From: an uncultured Candidatus Saccharibacteria bacterium
GTDB taxonomy: Bacteria; Patescibacteriota; Saccharimonadia; Saccharimonadales; Saccharimonadaceae
Direction of reading: 5' to 3'
Assembly (NCBI GenBank): GCA_937989565.1
Contig: CALKRM010000033.1
Span: forward strand, 1-23,988
Length of the DNA stretch: 23,988 nt
The notes under the pieces were generated by a model. It had not been told where the DNA came from, made no database searches, and saw nothing but the letters and a program-made list of their open reading frames with translations. Within the stretch, counting starts at the first letter, position 1, and every line of letters starts with the position of its first letter. The position numbers were made by a program, and so were the translations under genes. This document shows, in pieces, positions 14,542 through 23,902 of the stretch.

Positions 14542-16146
14542 CTATAAAGTTCCTGCGGACATGTCTCGCCGAATGATTCTAACTTCTTTATTCAATTGAC
14601 GTGATCTAGCGTAGAAGTATACGACCACGGCTGCAATAATTCCTGCGAACATCATATTCTCGCTGGCACCAGTTTTTGGCAGCTGTGAAGTGGTTTGTTC
14701 AATAACTTTCGGTGCAGGGCAGTCAATTTTTGTGCTGACAGTATTGCCAAATGTGTTATCAATCCTACAGTCGTAAGACATTGGATTACTTTTACCGCTA
14801 GCCATTGCCGGGATGCTGTTCTTTATTTGGATGGTAAAGCTGCGCTTCTGAGTTTCTCCCGGCTTGATCTTGATAGGGTTCCATACTAGAACTTTTGCGT
14901 TGCCGCTGCCTGCGCTAGCGCCTTTATCATCTGTTAATGTTCCACCGCCAGCGTCGAATATGTCTGCATATTCTAATAGGTCGCTGACTTGATCTTTGAA
15001 TGTAAATTCTTCCTCTTTAAGGCCTTTGTTTTTTACCGAAAGAGTATAGGTAATTCGATCTCCAGATTTTGCAACCGTAGTTGTTGCGTCGGCGTTATTC
15101 TGGGTGAGATTAACTGCGGTTTTTGTCTGTACGAACGAGGCAGAGCATCGACTATCGTTAATCCATATCGTAGAGTCGCCTGGACATGGTTGACATTGAG
15201 GGTTGTCCTTTAACAATTTAGGGTTTTGAGGACATCTTGCTGGCTCTGGTATAGTAAATGTCTTTACGCAGGCATTTGAAGTTCTATCTCCTAGTGAGCT
15301 ATGCACGGTTAAGACTACTTTGTATGATCCTGGTGTTTTTTCTGTATACGTAGCTATCCTATTATTGCTATTAATAGTTTTTACTAAAGTATTTCCTCTG
15401 TATACACTATAGGTATATTTTTGAATTGTAGCACCGTTGGCCACGCTGGCATTAGCGGTAAATTGGTATGTGTCTCCATTCTTTTTTACGTCTAGAGCAT
15501 TACAGGTAGCTACTGGCTTAGGTGGGGTAGAACAATATGGGTATGTGCCAACTTGTCCTGTTGGGCATTGATGGCTAGGTGGTGCAAATTTTAGGATTAG
15601 GTTGCCGCAGTTGAGCATAATTGCGAACCATCCGGTTCCAGCTGAATATCCAACGAATGCTCTATACGAGAAGCTGCCCCAGAGGTTGTGAGGTCGATAA
15701 TAAAAAGTGCGGGCGCCACCTTGTGATGTGCGAACTACGTAAGATCCTTCACCTCTTGCTGCACCAAAGTGAGGAGTAAGTCCCCATGAGTAAGTTCCCA
15801 TGTTACTATTTAAGGTTTGGAGGTTTCCTGTAGCAGCTACCAGGTTGGCACGACTAATGCCAAGGTGATTATAGAGGTCGCGAATATTATTTGTGTTCGC
15901 GTCATAATGAGCCATCAATTGTTGACCGCTAGAAATTCCGCCGTAAATTAGGTCGCTGGAATCTGCTGCATTGGCTGATTCTGGCGGTGAAAAAACAGTG
16001 AAAGATTGCACGATAAGTGCTAGGGCGGTTAAAATAAGCCCGATCTTTCGAGTAGCCTCTTCCTTACGTAAGCGTTTCGCATAAAAGCCCAAATTGTGGA
16101 TCATTGAAGGGCTGTATGGTAGGCGCGAGATAATTTTTTTGAACAT
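14542..16146 (-). CDS. Secreted surface protein with PKD- and DUF11-like domains and LPKTG signal
   Basis: 534 aa. A long basic N-region precedes a signal helix (about 36-55) with likely cleavage after SANA near residue 61. Residues about 62-180 form an uncharacterised extracellular region. A PKD-like beta domain follows around 215-300 (YTYSVYRGNTLVKTI...GSYKVVLTVHSSLG), then a cysteine-rich linker (CPQNPKLLKDNPQCQPCPGD). A DUF11-like repeat lies around 335-470 (ATTTVAKSGDRITYTLSVKNKG). LPKTG at 489-493, a hydrophobic helix, and a 22-residue basic tail resemble a sortase sorting signal, although the tail is longer than usual. No sortase is in the window. A ribosome site AGAGGT precedes the ATG. 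Likely displayed at the cell surface, possibly for host contact; that role is inferred. Confidence 0.85.
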   Translation of the reverse strand: MFKKIISRLPYSPSMIHNLGFYAKRLRKEEATRKIGLILTALALIVQSFTVFSPPESANAADSSDLIYGGISSGQQLMAHYDANTNNIRDLYNHLGISRANLVAATGNLQTLNSNMGTYSWGLTPHFGAARGEGSYVVRTSQGGARTFYYRPHNLWGSFSYRAFVGYSAGTGWFAIMLNCGNLILKFAPPSHQCPTGQVGTYPYCSTPPKPVATCNALDVKKNGDTYQFTANASVANGATIQKYTYSVYRGNTLVKTINSNNRIATYTEKTPGSYKVVLTVHSSLGDRTSNACVKTFTIPEPARCPQNPKLLKDNPQCQPCPGDSTIWINDSRCSASFVQTKTAVNLTQNNADATTTVAKSGDRITYTLSVKNKGLKEEEFTFKDQVSDLLEYADIFDAGGGTLTDDKGASAGSGNAKVLVWNPIKIKPGETQKRSFTIQIKNSIPAMASGKSNPMSYDCRIDNTFGNTVSTKIDCPAPKVIEQTTSQLPKTGASENMMFAGIIAAVVVYFYARSRQLNKEVRIIRRDMSAGTL

Positions 16147-16244
16147 TTTGACCTCTTTTATTTTTGTTGTTATATAACTTTAATCTAACTTTAGCATAAG
16201 CATACTAAAAAAGTAAATAGTTTGAGAATATATCTATTTTGATG

Positions 16245-16250
16245 TATAAT
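16245..16250 (+). promoter_or_regulatory. -10 box of gyrB
   Basis: TATAAT, preceded directly by TG, predicts a start near 16257 and a leader of about 40 nt before the gyrB ATG. This is unlike the leaderless genes in the window. Confidence 0.6.
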
Positions 16251-16296
16251 AAGGTTGTTGAAAAGAGCTGATAATTCAGATAATAGTGAGGGAGAT

Positions 16297-18285
16297 ATGG
16301 CTAAACAAACAAATGAACAATCTTATGATGGCTCACAAATCCAGGTCCTAGAGGGCCTTGAGCCGGTTCGTAAGCGTCCAGGAATGTACATCGGTAGTAC
16401 GGGGTATGAGGGCGTACATCACTTGATTAAGGAGATTGCCGATAACTCAATTGACGAGGCAATCGCTGGTTATGCTACAAAGGTCGAAGTAACTTTGTTA
16501 AAGGATGGCGGTGTTCGAGTGTCTGATGACGGTCGTGGTATTCCTGTCGATAAACACCCAAAGACAGGTAAGAGTACATTGGAGACGGTATTAACAATCT
16601 TACACGCCGGCGGTAAGTTTGGCGGCGGCGGCTATAAGGTTTCATCAGGACTTCATGGTGTCGGTTCTAGTGTTGTGAACGCATTGTCTACACGGATGAT
16701 TGCTGAAGTTAGAAAGAACGGTAAAATCTATCGCCAAGAATACGCAACAGGCGTGCCTCAGACAGAGTTAGAAGTAATCGGAAAGTCTGATGATTCCGGT
16801 ACGACAATTACATTTTACCCAGACCCAACTATCTTTAAGGAAACAGTTAATTTTGACTATAAATGGGTTGTTAATTATCTTCGTCATCAGGCATATCTTA
16901 CGAAAGGTATTCACACGTCGGTTATTGACGAACGAACTGGCGAACGAAAAGCTTTCTACTTTGAGGGTGGCATTCAGAGCTATGTAAAAAACCTGAATAT
17001 CGGCAAGGACGTTTTATCGGACGATATATTTTACGTCGAGAAGCAGGTTGAAGATTGCATGGTGGAAATTGCGGTTCAGTATAACGACACTTACGCTGAA
17101 GTGGTAAAACCATTTGCCAATAACGTCTTAACTCCCGATGGTGGTACTCATTTGGTTGGTTTTCGAACGGCTCTCACTCGTGTAATTAATGATTATGCGC
17201 GCAAGAATAGCTTACTGAAAGAAAAAGAAGACAATCTGACTGGCGATGATATTCGCGAAGGTTTGACGGCAGTTATTCTGGTGAAATTGCCAGATCCTCA
17301 GTTTGAAGGTCAGACTAAGAACAAACTTGGCAATCCAGAGATGCGCCGCTATGTAGATCAGGTAATGAGCGAATATTTCGCGTATTATTTGGAAGAAAAT
17401 CCAGCTACGGCTAAGAAGGTTGTCGGCAAGGCTACGCTGGCGGCGCGAGCTCGTAAGGCGGCAAGAGCTGCGCGCGACAATGTTATACGTAAGGGGGCAT
17501 TTGAAGGCTTAAACTTGCCATCTAAGTTGACGGATTGCTCATCTCGTAACCGAAAAGATTGTGAATTATTTATTGTCGAGGGTAATTCTGCTGCGGGTTC
17601 AGCTAAGGATGGTCGCGATTCAACTATTCAGGCTGTTCTTCCTCTTCGCGGTAAGGTGCTGAATACCGAGCGTGCAAGGTTTGACAAGATGTTTGCTAAT
17701 GCTGAAATTGTTTCGTTGATTAAGGCTATGGGCGTTGGAATCGGCGACCAATTTGATATCAGTGGCATTCGTTACGACAAGATAATATTCATGACAGATG
17801 CCGACGTTGACGGTGCGCACATTTCTACGCTTTTGATGACATTCTTCTTCCGATACATGTCTGAAGTGATTGAAGCGGGTCATGTATATTTGGCGAAGCC
17901 GCCTCTGTTTGGGTTGAGTAGAGGAACTGGAAGTAATCGTAAGATAGATTACGTCTATGATGAAGTAGCCCTCGAGCAAAAATTGAACGAAAAGATCAAT
18001 GAGCGCAAGGCTGCTGGTGTAAAGATTGATGAAAATGCTGAGAAATTTAAGCAGGCAGGCTACACAGCACAGCAACGATTTAAGGGTCTTGGTGAGATGG
18101 ATGCCGCTCAATTATGGGAAACGACTATGAATCCAGAAAATCGAACATTAGTGAAGGTTAATATTGAGGACGCAGAACGGGCAGACGCGATATTTACGAA
18201 GCTTATGGGTGATAGTGTAGAATTGAGGAAAAATTTTATTCAAACAAATGCCGCTAAGGTTAATGTGGAAGATTTGGACTTTTAA
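16297..18285 (+). CDS. gyrB: DNA gyrase subunit B
   Basis: ATPase subunit of gyrase. The start is set at the ATG 16297, preceded by GGGAG; the frame is open from a TTG at 16255, but the extra 14 residues are not GyrB-like. 662 aa. GHKL ATPase motifs: VLEGLEPVRKRPGMYIGS, EIADNSIDEA, VSDDGRGIPVD and GLHGVGSSVVNALS. The TOPRIM domain begins FIVEGNSAAGSAKDGRDS, where the usual EGDSAGGSA has become EGNSAAGSA, and carries the DADVDGAHI metal site. The C-terminal RFKGLGEMDAAQLWETTMNP is typical. gyrA follows 9 nt downstream in the same operon. Confidence 0.96.
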   Translation: MAKQTNEQSYDGSQIQVLEGLEPVRKRPGMYIGSTGYEGVHHLIKEIADNSIDEAIAGYATKVEVTLLKDGGVRVSDDGRGIPVDKHPKTGKSTLETVLTILHAGGKFGGGGYKVSSGLHGVGSSVVNALSTRMIAEVRKNGKIYRQEYATGVPQTELEVIGKSDDSGTTITFYPDPTIFKETVNFDYKWVVNYLRHQAYLTKGIHTSVIDERTGERKAFYFEGGIQSYVKNLNIGKDVLSDDIFYVEKQVEDCMVEIAVQYNDTYAEVVKPFANNVLTPDGGTHLVGFRTALTRVINDYARKNSLLKEKEDNLTGDDIREGLTAVILVKLPDPQFEGQTKNKLGNPEMRRYVDQVMSEYFAYYLEENPATAKKVVGKATLAARARKAARAARDNVIRKGAFEGLNLPSKLTDCSSRNRKDCELFIVEGNSAAGSAKDGRDSTIQAVLPLRGKVLNTERARFDKMFANAEIVSLIKAMGVGIGDQFDISGIRYDKIIFMTDADVDGAHISTLLMTFFFRYMSEVIEAGHVYLAKPPLFGLSRGTGSNRKIDYVYDEVALEQKLNEKINERKAAGVKIDENAEKFKQAGYTAQQRFKGLGEMDAAQLWETTMNPENRTLVKVNIEDAERADAIFTKLMGDSVELRKNFIQTNAAKVNVEDLDF

Positions 18286-18294
18286 GGAGGAGAT

Positions 18295-20793
18295 ATGGCG
18301 GACAATGACAATAAAAATATAGTAGAACCAGAAATTCTGAACGAAGAGCCAGAAGTTCGCGGTATTGAAAAATCGACAGTTGAGCGTGTTATGGAAGACT
18401 CCTTCCTTAAATACTCCATGTCGGTTATTATTGACCGTGCTTTGCCGGATGTTCGTGACGGATTGAAGCCTGTTAATCGTCGTATTTTGTATGCGATGAA
18501 TAAGAATGGTTGGCGCGCTCCTCACGCTACAGTGAAGTCGGCAAAGATCGTCGGTGAAGTGATGGGTAACTACCACCCGCACGGTGACTCATCGATTTAT
18601 GATGCTATGGTAAACTTGGCTCAACCTTGGAAGATGCGTTATACACTAGTTGAAGGTCAGGGTAACTTCGGTTCTATGGACGGTGACGAGCCAGCGGCTT
18701 CCCGTTATACTGAGGCGCGAATGGATAAAATTGGTGGCGAGTTGCTGTCTGACATCGACAAAGAAACCGTTGACTTTCGTGATAACTTCGACGGGACAGA
18801 GAAAGAGCCGATAGTTTTGCCGTCAGCCGTCCCAAATATTCTATTGAACGGTCAGATGGGTATTGCTGTTGGTATGGCAACGAATATTCCACCGCACAAC
18901 CTTGGCGAGGTGGTTGACGCTACAGTTGCTCAAATAGATAATCCTGAAATTACATTAGATGAACTGTTGACTCATATTAAGGGTCCTGATTTTCCGACAG
19001 GTGCGGAAGTTTATGGTGGTGCGCCAATGCGTCAAGCGTATGAAACTGGGCGTGGCTCAGTTACGATTCGTGCGGTTGCGTCGATTGAAGAGCGTAAAAA
19101 TGGTCGCTACAGTATTATAATCACCGAAGTTCCGTATGGTATGAGTAAGGAAGGCTTTGTTGATAAGGTTCGAGAACTTGTCCTTGCTAAAAAAATAACG
19201 CACATTGCCGATGCGCGAGATGAAAGTGCTCGCGGTAAGGTTCGAGTTGTCGTTGAACTGAAGAAAGACGCTTATCCAAAGAAGATACTTAACCAATTGT
19301 ATAAATTGACTGGACTGCAAACGTCATTCCATTATAATGTCCTGGCTTTGGTCAATGGTATTCAGCCTAAAGTTATGGGCTTGAAAGAGATTTTGGCGGA
19401 GTTCATTAAGCACCGCCAAGGTGTTATTCGACGCAGGACTGAGTTTGAACTTCGAAAAGCTAAGGAACGAGCTCATATATTGGAAGGTCTGAAAATTGCG
19501 CTTGATCATATTGACGAGGTGATCAAGACAATTCGCGAAAGTTATGATGACGCCGACAAGCGTTTGATGGAGCGATTTGGTCTGTCGGAAATCCAAGCGG
19601 CCTCAATTTTAGCGATGCAACTACGACGATTGCAGGGATTGGAGCGCGACAAGATTGAAGAAGAATTGAAACAACTCCACGAACTGATTAAGAAATTGGA
19701 GGCAATTCTGGCTGACGAGAACGAGATTTTGCGTGTCGTTAAGGAAGAGTTGCTTGCTATGAAAGAAAAGTATGGTGATGAGCGACGCAGCAAGATCATT
19801 AATCACGAATTAGGAAAGTTCTCTGATGAGGAATTGATTCCAGAGGAAGAGTCTGTAATTTTGCTTACAAGTGAAAATTACATCAAGCGAACCTTAGTAA
19901 GTGATTATCGTAGGCAAAATCGTGGCGGTAAAGGCAAGCGTGGTATGACGACTAAGGAAGAAGATGTTATTGATCAAGTCGTTCAGGCGAGCTCGCACGA
20001 TTATCTATTATTCTTCACTAATATGGGTAGGATCTTCCGCTTGAAGGCTTACGAAGTGCCAGCTGCCAGTTTGAGTGCGAAGGGTGTTGCGGCCGTTAAC
20101 TTATTGCAACTTCAGCCAGAAGAGAAGATAACGGCAATTATCAAGCACGAAAAGAACGCCAACGAAGACGGCTATCTATTCATGGCGACAAAGAAGGGTA
20201 CGGTTAAGAAGACTCCTGTAAAAGATTATGCCAATGTTCGTACGAATGGACTGATTGCTATTAAATTGGACGAAGGCGATGAGCTTCGCTGGATAAAGAG
20301 GACGACTGGCGAAAATGACGTGATTATCTCTACGTCTGCAGGACAAGCTATTCGCTTTAATGAGAAAGATACGCGCCCAATGGGTAGATCAGCTCGTGGT
20401 GTCCGTGGTGTAAGATTGCGTCCAAATGACTCTGTTGTTGGTATGGATATCGTTACGGGTGACGACCAAACCTTGCTGGTGGTTAGTGAAAAAGGCTTCG
20501 GTAAACGTACAAAGGTATCGAACTTCCCAAGTCATAAGCGTGGCGGAGTTGGCATAAAAGCCGCAGTTGTAACTGCAAAAACTGGTCCGATTATCTCTGT
20601 ACAGACTATCGACCCAGAAATAACAGAGGCGCTATTGGTTTCTCAGAACGGTCAAACTATCCGTCTGGGCTTGAGCGATATTAAGCTGCTCGGTAGGACG
20701 ACTCAGGGTGTGACGATTATGCGTCTATCTGACGGCGATGCTGTTTCGTCAATCGGCTTGATGGCAGATCGTCCGCAGGATGAGGGTAATTAA
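18295..20793 (+). CDS. gyrA: DNA gyrase subunit A
   Basis: Breakage-reunion subunit, 832 aa, with a strong AGGAGG site before the ATG. The catalytic tyrosine is Y138 in AASRYTEAR. The quinolone-determining region HPHGDSSIYDAM keeps the serine and aspartate of susceptible enzymes. A coiled-coil section follows at about 380-520. The GyrA box QNRGGKG at residues 541-547, at the start of the beta-pinwheel C-terminal domain, identifies gyrase rather than topoisomerase IV. It is co-transcribed with gyrB. Confidence 0.97.
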   Translation: MADNDNKNIVEPEILNEEPEVRGIEKSTVERVMEDSFLKYSMSVIIDRALPDVRDGLKPVNRRILYAMNKNGWRAPHATVKSAKIVGEVMGNYHPHGDSSIYDAMVNLAQPWKMRYTLVEGQGNFGSMDGDEPAASRYTEARMDKIGGELLSDIDKETVDFRDNFDGTEKEPIVLPSAVPNILLNGQMGIAVGMATNIPPHNLGEVVDATVAQIDNPEITLDELLTHIKGPDFPTGAEVYGGAPMRQAYETGRGSVTIRAVASIEERKNGRYSIIITEVPYGMSKEGFVDKVRELVLAKKITHIADARDESARGKVRVVVELKKDAYPKKILNQLYKLTGLQTSFHYNVLALVNGIQPKVMGLKEILAEFIKHRQGVIRRRTEFELRKAKERAHILEGLKIALDHIDEVIKTIRESYDDADKRLMERFGLSEIQAASILAMQLRRLQGLERDKIEEELKQLHELIKKLEAILADENEILRVVKEELLAMKEKYGDERRSKIINHELGKFSDEELIPEEESVILLTSENYIKRTLVSDYRRQNRGGKGKRGMTTKEEDVIDQVVQASSHDYLLFFTNMGRIFRLKAYEVPAASLSAKGVAAVNLLQLQPEEKITAIIKHEKNANEDGYLFMATKKGTVKKTPVKDYANVRTNGLIAIKLDEGDELRWIKRTTGENDVIISTSAGQAIRFNEKDTRPMGRSARGVRGVRLRPNDSVVGMDIVTGDDQTLLVVSEKGFGKRTKVSNFPSHKRGGVGIKAAVVTAKTGPIISVQTIDPEITEALLVSQNGQTIRLGLSDIKLLGRTTQGVTIMRLSDGDAVSSIGLMADRPQDEGN

Positions 20794-20796
20794 TAA

Positions 20797-21228
20797 ATGA
20801 AAGTCTTGATAGTCCCAGTAATTGCATGGGCGATATCCCAAGGGTTGAAGCAAGTGTTTCATCTCATGGGGCGTAATCGTCGAGTATTTAGCGGTGATAC
20901 AAACCCAAAAATACTTCTATCCGGAGGCATGCCAAGCGCTCATAGTGCGATTGTTGTGTCGCTGGCGGTATCTCTGGGGCTACAAGATGGCTGGGATAGC
21001 TCTGTGTTTGGACTAGCTACTTGGCTGGCTATTATAGTAATGTATGACGCTATGATGGTTCGCTATTCGTCTGGAATGCAGGGTGAAACGCTTAATAAGT
21101 TAATTTCGGAGCAGGGTAGTAAATTGAAAAAACTTCGCGTTGCTCATGGTCACACCCCTGTAGAAGTGGCTGCTGGGGCGGCTATTGGTATGGTTGTAGC
21201 TGTCGTTGTATTTTTCGCAACAAGATAA
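20797..21228 (+). CDS. Divergent PAP2-family (DUF212) membrane protein
   Basis: 143 aa. The motif order matches the DUF212/divergent PAP2 family: GGMPSAHSAIVVSLAVSLGL, then YDAMMVRYSSGMQGETLN and VAHGHTPVEVAAGAAIGM. Three or four membrane helices are visible. The SAHS and GHTPVEV histidines resemble the acid-phosphatase active site, so action on a lipid phosphate is plausible but unproven. It begins 3 nt after gyrA and is probably read from the gyrase transcript; GAGGG lies 12 nt upstream. No terminator follows before the 16S promoter. Confidence 0.9.
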   Translation: MKVLIVPVIAWAISQGLKQVFHLMGRNRRVFSGDTNPKILLSGGMPSAHSAIVVSLAVSLGLQDGWDSSVFGLATWLAIIVMYDAMMVRYSSGMQGETLNKLISEQGSKLKKLRVAHGHTPVEVAAGAAIGMVVAVVVFFATR

Positions 21229-21241
21229 TTGTAAAAATCTA

Positions 21242-21270
21242 TTGACCTAGGCAATTATATACTGTAAGAT
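21242..21270 (+). promoter_or_regulatory. Promoter of the 16S rRNA unit
   Basis: TTGACC (21242-21247), a 17-nt spacer and TAAGAT (21265-21270). Transcription would start near 21277, about 165 nt before the mature 16S 5' end. Confidence 0.7.
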
Positions 21271-21364
21271 TAGTAACAAGTCTGGTTGCTGGAGTGCGAG
21301 TTAAGCAACGATTTACAATCTGTAAAGCGAGGTAAATCATACTTCAGTCTGACTTAAGATGAAC

Positions 21365-21392
21365 TTTAACAATTTGATTGTGCAATATCATC
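21365..21392 (+). repeat. 16S processing stem, 5' strand
   Basis: This segment is an inverted repeat of 23109-23135, downstream of the 16S gene (about 27 bp with few mismatches; core TTGATTGTGCAAT against ATTGCACAATCAA). Such leader-trailer helices loop out pre-16S rRNA for RNase III. Confidence 0.88.
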
Positions 21393-21441
21393 GTCAGTTT
21401 ATATTTTTGTAGAGCCTTAATACTTTGATACAAAGTAGATT

Positions 21442-22970
<1,529 letters not shown>

Positions 22971-23108
22971 AGGGAGTAACGATGCCAATCTGTCGAGCAA
23001 TCACAGATTGAGCTAGGTCGGTCTCGTAAATGTGTCGAGCTTACATATTTACAATAGTCCTCTCGAGGACGAGGCAAAAGTTCAACCTTTCTCTACGATA
23101 AGCCGATT

Positions 23109-23135
23109 GATGAATTGCACAATCAAGTTGTTAAA
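23109..23135 (+). repeat. 16S processing stem, 3' strand
   Basis: Inverted partner of 21365-21392. It lies 138 nt after the 16S 3' end and just before the terminator. Two small hairpins (AATCTGT/ACAGATT and a GTAAAT/ATTTAC arm) lie between the 16S end and this strand. Confidence 0.88.
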
Positions 23136-23139
23136 TGAG

Positions 23140-23166
23140 AAAGTCCCTCTATGAGGGGCTTTTTAT
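23140..23166 (+). terminator. Terminator of the 16S unit
   Basis: Stem AGTCCCTC/GAGGGGCT (one G-U) with a 3-nt loop, followed by TTTTAT. It directly follows the processing stem, so the transcript ends here without reaching a 23S gene. Confidence 0.9.
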
Positions 23167-23214
23167 ATGGTAGATTTAATTAAATCTGATATTTTGGTAG
23201 AATTGTGATTATAA

Positions 23215-23244
23215 ATAAATAGCCAATAATTTTTGGCTATTTAT
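23215..23244. terminator. Terminator of the 79-aa membrane protein gene
   Basis: About 12 bp: AAATAGCCAA at 23217-23226 and TTGGCTATTT at 23233-23242, flanked by further A/T pairs. It can serve the minus-strand gene and any readthrough from the 16S unit. Confidence 0.8.
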
Positions 23245-23262
23245 GCTTTTTGTGAGCGTCTA

Positions 23263-23502
23263 TTATAGTCCGCCGCCAAAAAGGGAGTTCAGTAGCCAGT
23301 TTAATGGGATAGTGTGCAGGCTGAGCATAATAGCGAATCCTACTCCACATGTAACAAGTCCCCAAAATTTGAAACGATCATAGCTACTTACGCCACTTCC
23401 CAGATTGTCAGCTAATTTTTGATGAAAAACGACGACGATTCCACCAGCAATTAAAACTAAAATCCCAAAAAATAATGAGTCAAAACTAAATTGATATAAC
23501 AT
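23263..23502 (-). CDS. Small two-helix membrane protein, unknown function
   Basis: 79 aa from the ATG at 23502. The frame extends further upstream, but that part is the antisense of tRNA-Ala and its spacer and gives the ETQGLEPWTPCLQSR-type peptide known as a spurious product. Two hydrophobic helices are visible (SLFFGILVLIAGGIVVVF and FWGLVTCGVGFAIMLSL), with a hydrophilic loop between (HQKLADNLGSGVSSYDRFK) and a glycine-rich end (LFGGGL). A TATAAT box ends 7 nt before the ATG, implying a leaderless mRNA. Family not recognised. Confidence 0.75.
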   Translation of the reverse strand: MLYQFSFDSLFFGILVLIAGGIVVVFHQKLADNLGSGVSSYDRFKFWGLVTCGVGFAIMLSLHTIPLNWLLNSLFGGGL

Positions 23503-23509
23503 ATTGTTA

Positions 23510-23515
23510 ATTATA
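23510..23515 (-). promoter_or_regulatory. -10 box of the 79-aa membrane protein, leaderless spacing
   Basis: On the minus strand TATAAT, preceded by GTG, ends 7 nt before the ATG at 23502. Confidence 0.6.
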
Positions 23516-23518
23516 CAC

Positions 23519-23547
23519 TTGTCAGAATTAAAAAGATACTGTACAAT
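23519..23547 (+). promoter_or_regulatory. Promoter of the tRNA-Ala-Ile-Val cluster
   Basis: TTGTCA (23519-23524), a 17-nt spacer and TACAAT (23542-23547), ending 21 nt before the tRNA-Ala 5' end. It diverges from the membrane protein promoter next to it. Confidence 0.75.
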
Positions 23548-23568
23548 TAAAAAGTCTTGGCAATTTAT

Positions 23569-23645
23569 GGGGACATAGCTCAGTTGGCTAGAGCACCTGC
23601 TTTGCAAGCAGGGGGTCCAGGGTTCGAGTCCCTGTGTCTCCACCA
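23569..23645 (+). tRNA. tRNA-Ala (anticodon TGC)
   Basis: Acceptor GGGGACA/TGTCTCC with the G-U wobble typical of alanine tRNA recognition regions, anticodon arm CCTGC-TTTGCAA-GCAGG, T arm CAGGG-TTCGAGT-CCCTG, and encoded CCA. First tRNA of the cluster. Confidence 0.97.
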
Positions 23646-23648
23646 TAT

Positions 23649-23684
23649 GGGGTGAAGTGGGCTTACGTCCACGACACTCCACCA
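23649..23684 (+). other. CCA-ended minihelix between two tRNAs
   Basis: GGGGTG (23649-23654) pairs with CACTCC (23675-23680), and GTGG with CCAC inside, around an 8-nt loop. A 2x2 internal loop separates the two stems. The hairpin ends in ACCA, like an acceptor stem with discriminator A and CCA. It is far too short for a tRNA. It could be a relic or a processing signal. Confidence 0.5.
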
Positions 23685-23694
23685 AGACGAATGA

Positions 23695-23771
23695 GGGCGA
23701 TTAGCTCAGCTGGTTAGAGCGCGTCACTGATAATGACGAGGTCGGAGGTTCAAGTCCCTCATCGCCCACCA
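23695..23771 (+). tRNA. tRNA-Ile (anticodon GAT)
   Basis: Acceptor GGGCGAT/ATCGCCC, anticodon arm CGTCA-CTGATAA-TGACG, encoded CCA. The T stem GGAGG/CCCTC contains an A-C mismatch in its centre and one G-U pair, so it is slightly weakened. Confidence 0.96.
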
Positions 23772-23784
23772 TATTTTTTAATAT

Positions 23785-23861
23785 GGGCGCTTAGCTCAGT
23801 TGGCTAGAGCATCTCGTTTACACCGAGAGGGTCGGGGGTTCGAGTCCCTCAGCGCCCACCA
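23785..23861 (+). tRNA. tRNA-Val (anticodon TAC)
   Basis: Acceptor GGGCGCT/AGCGCCC, anticodon arm TCTCG-TTTACAC-CGAGA, T arm GGGGG-TTCGAGT-CCCTC, encoded CCA. It reads GUA and GUG and complements the GAC isoacceptor at the start of the window. Confidence 0.97.
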
Positions 23862-23880
23862 ATCATAGATAGTCAGGATT

Positions 23881-23902
23881 ATCGCCGAGTAGGCGATTTT
23901 TT
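23881..23902 (+). terminator. Terminator of the tRNA cluster
   Basis: Stem ATCGCC/GGCGAT with loop GAGTA, followed by a run of six Ts. Nothing else is seen from here to the end of the window. Confidence 0.88.

Noticed and set aside
23503..23685. N-terminal extension of the 79-aa membrane protein through tRNA-Ala
   Set aside because: The extension is antisense tRNA and gives the well-known false peptide pattern; a promoter supports the internal ATG.
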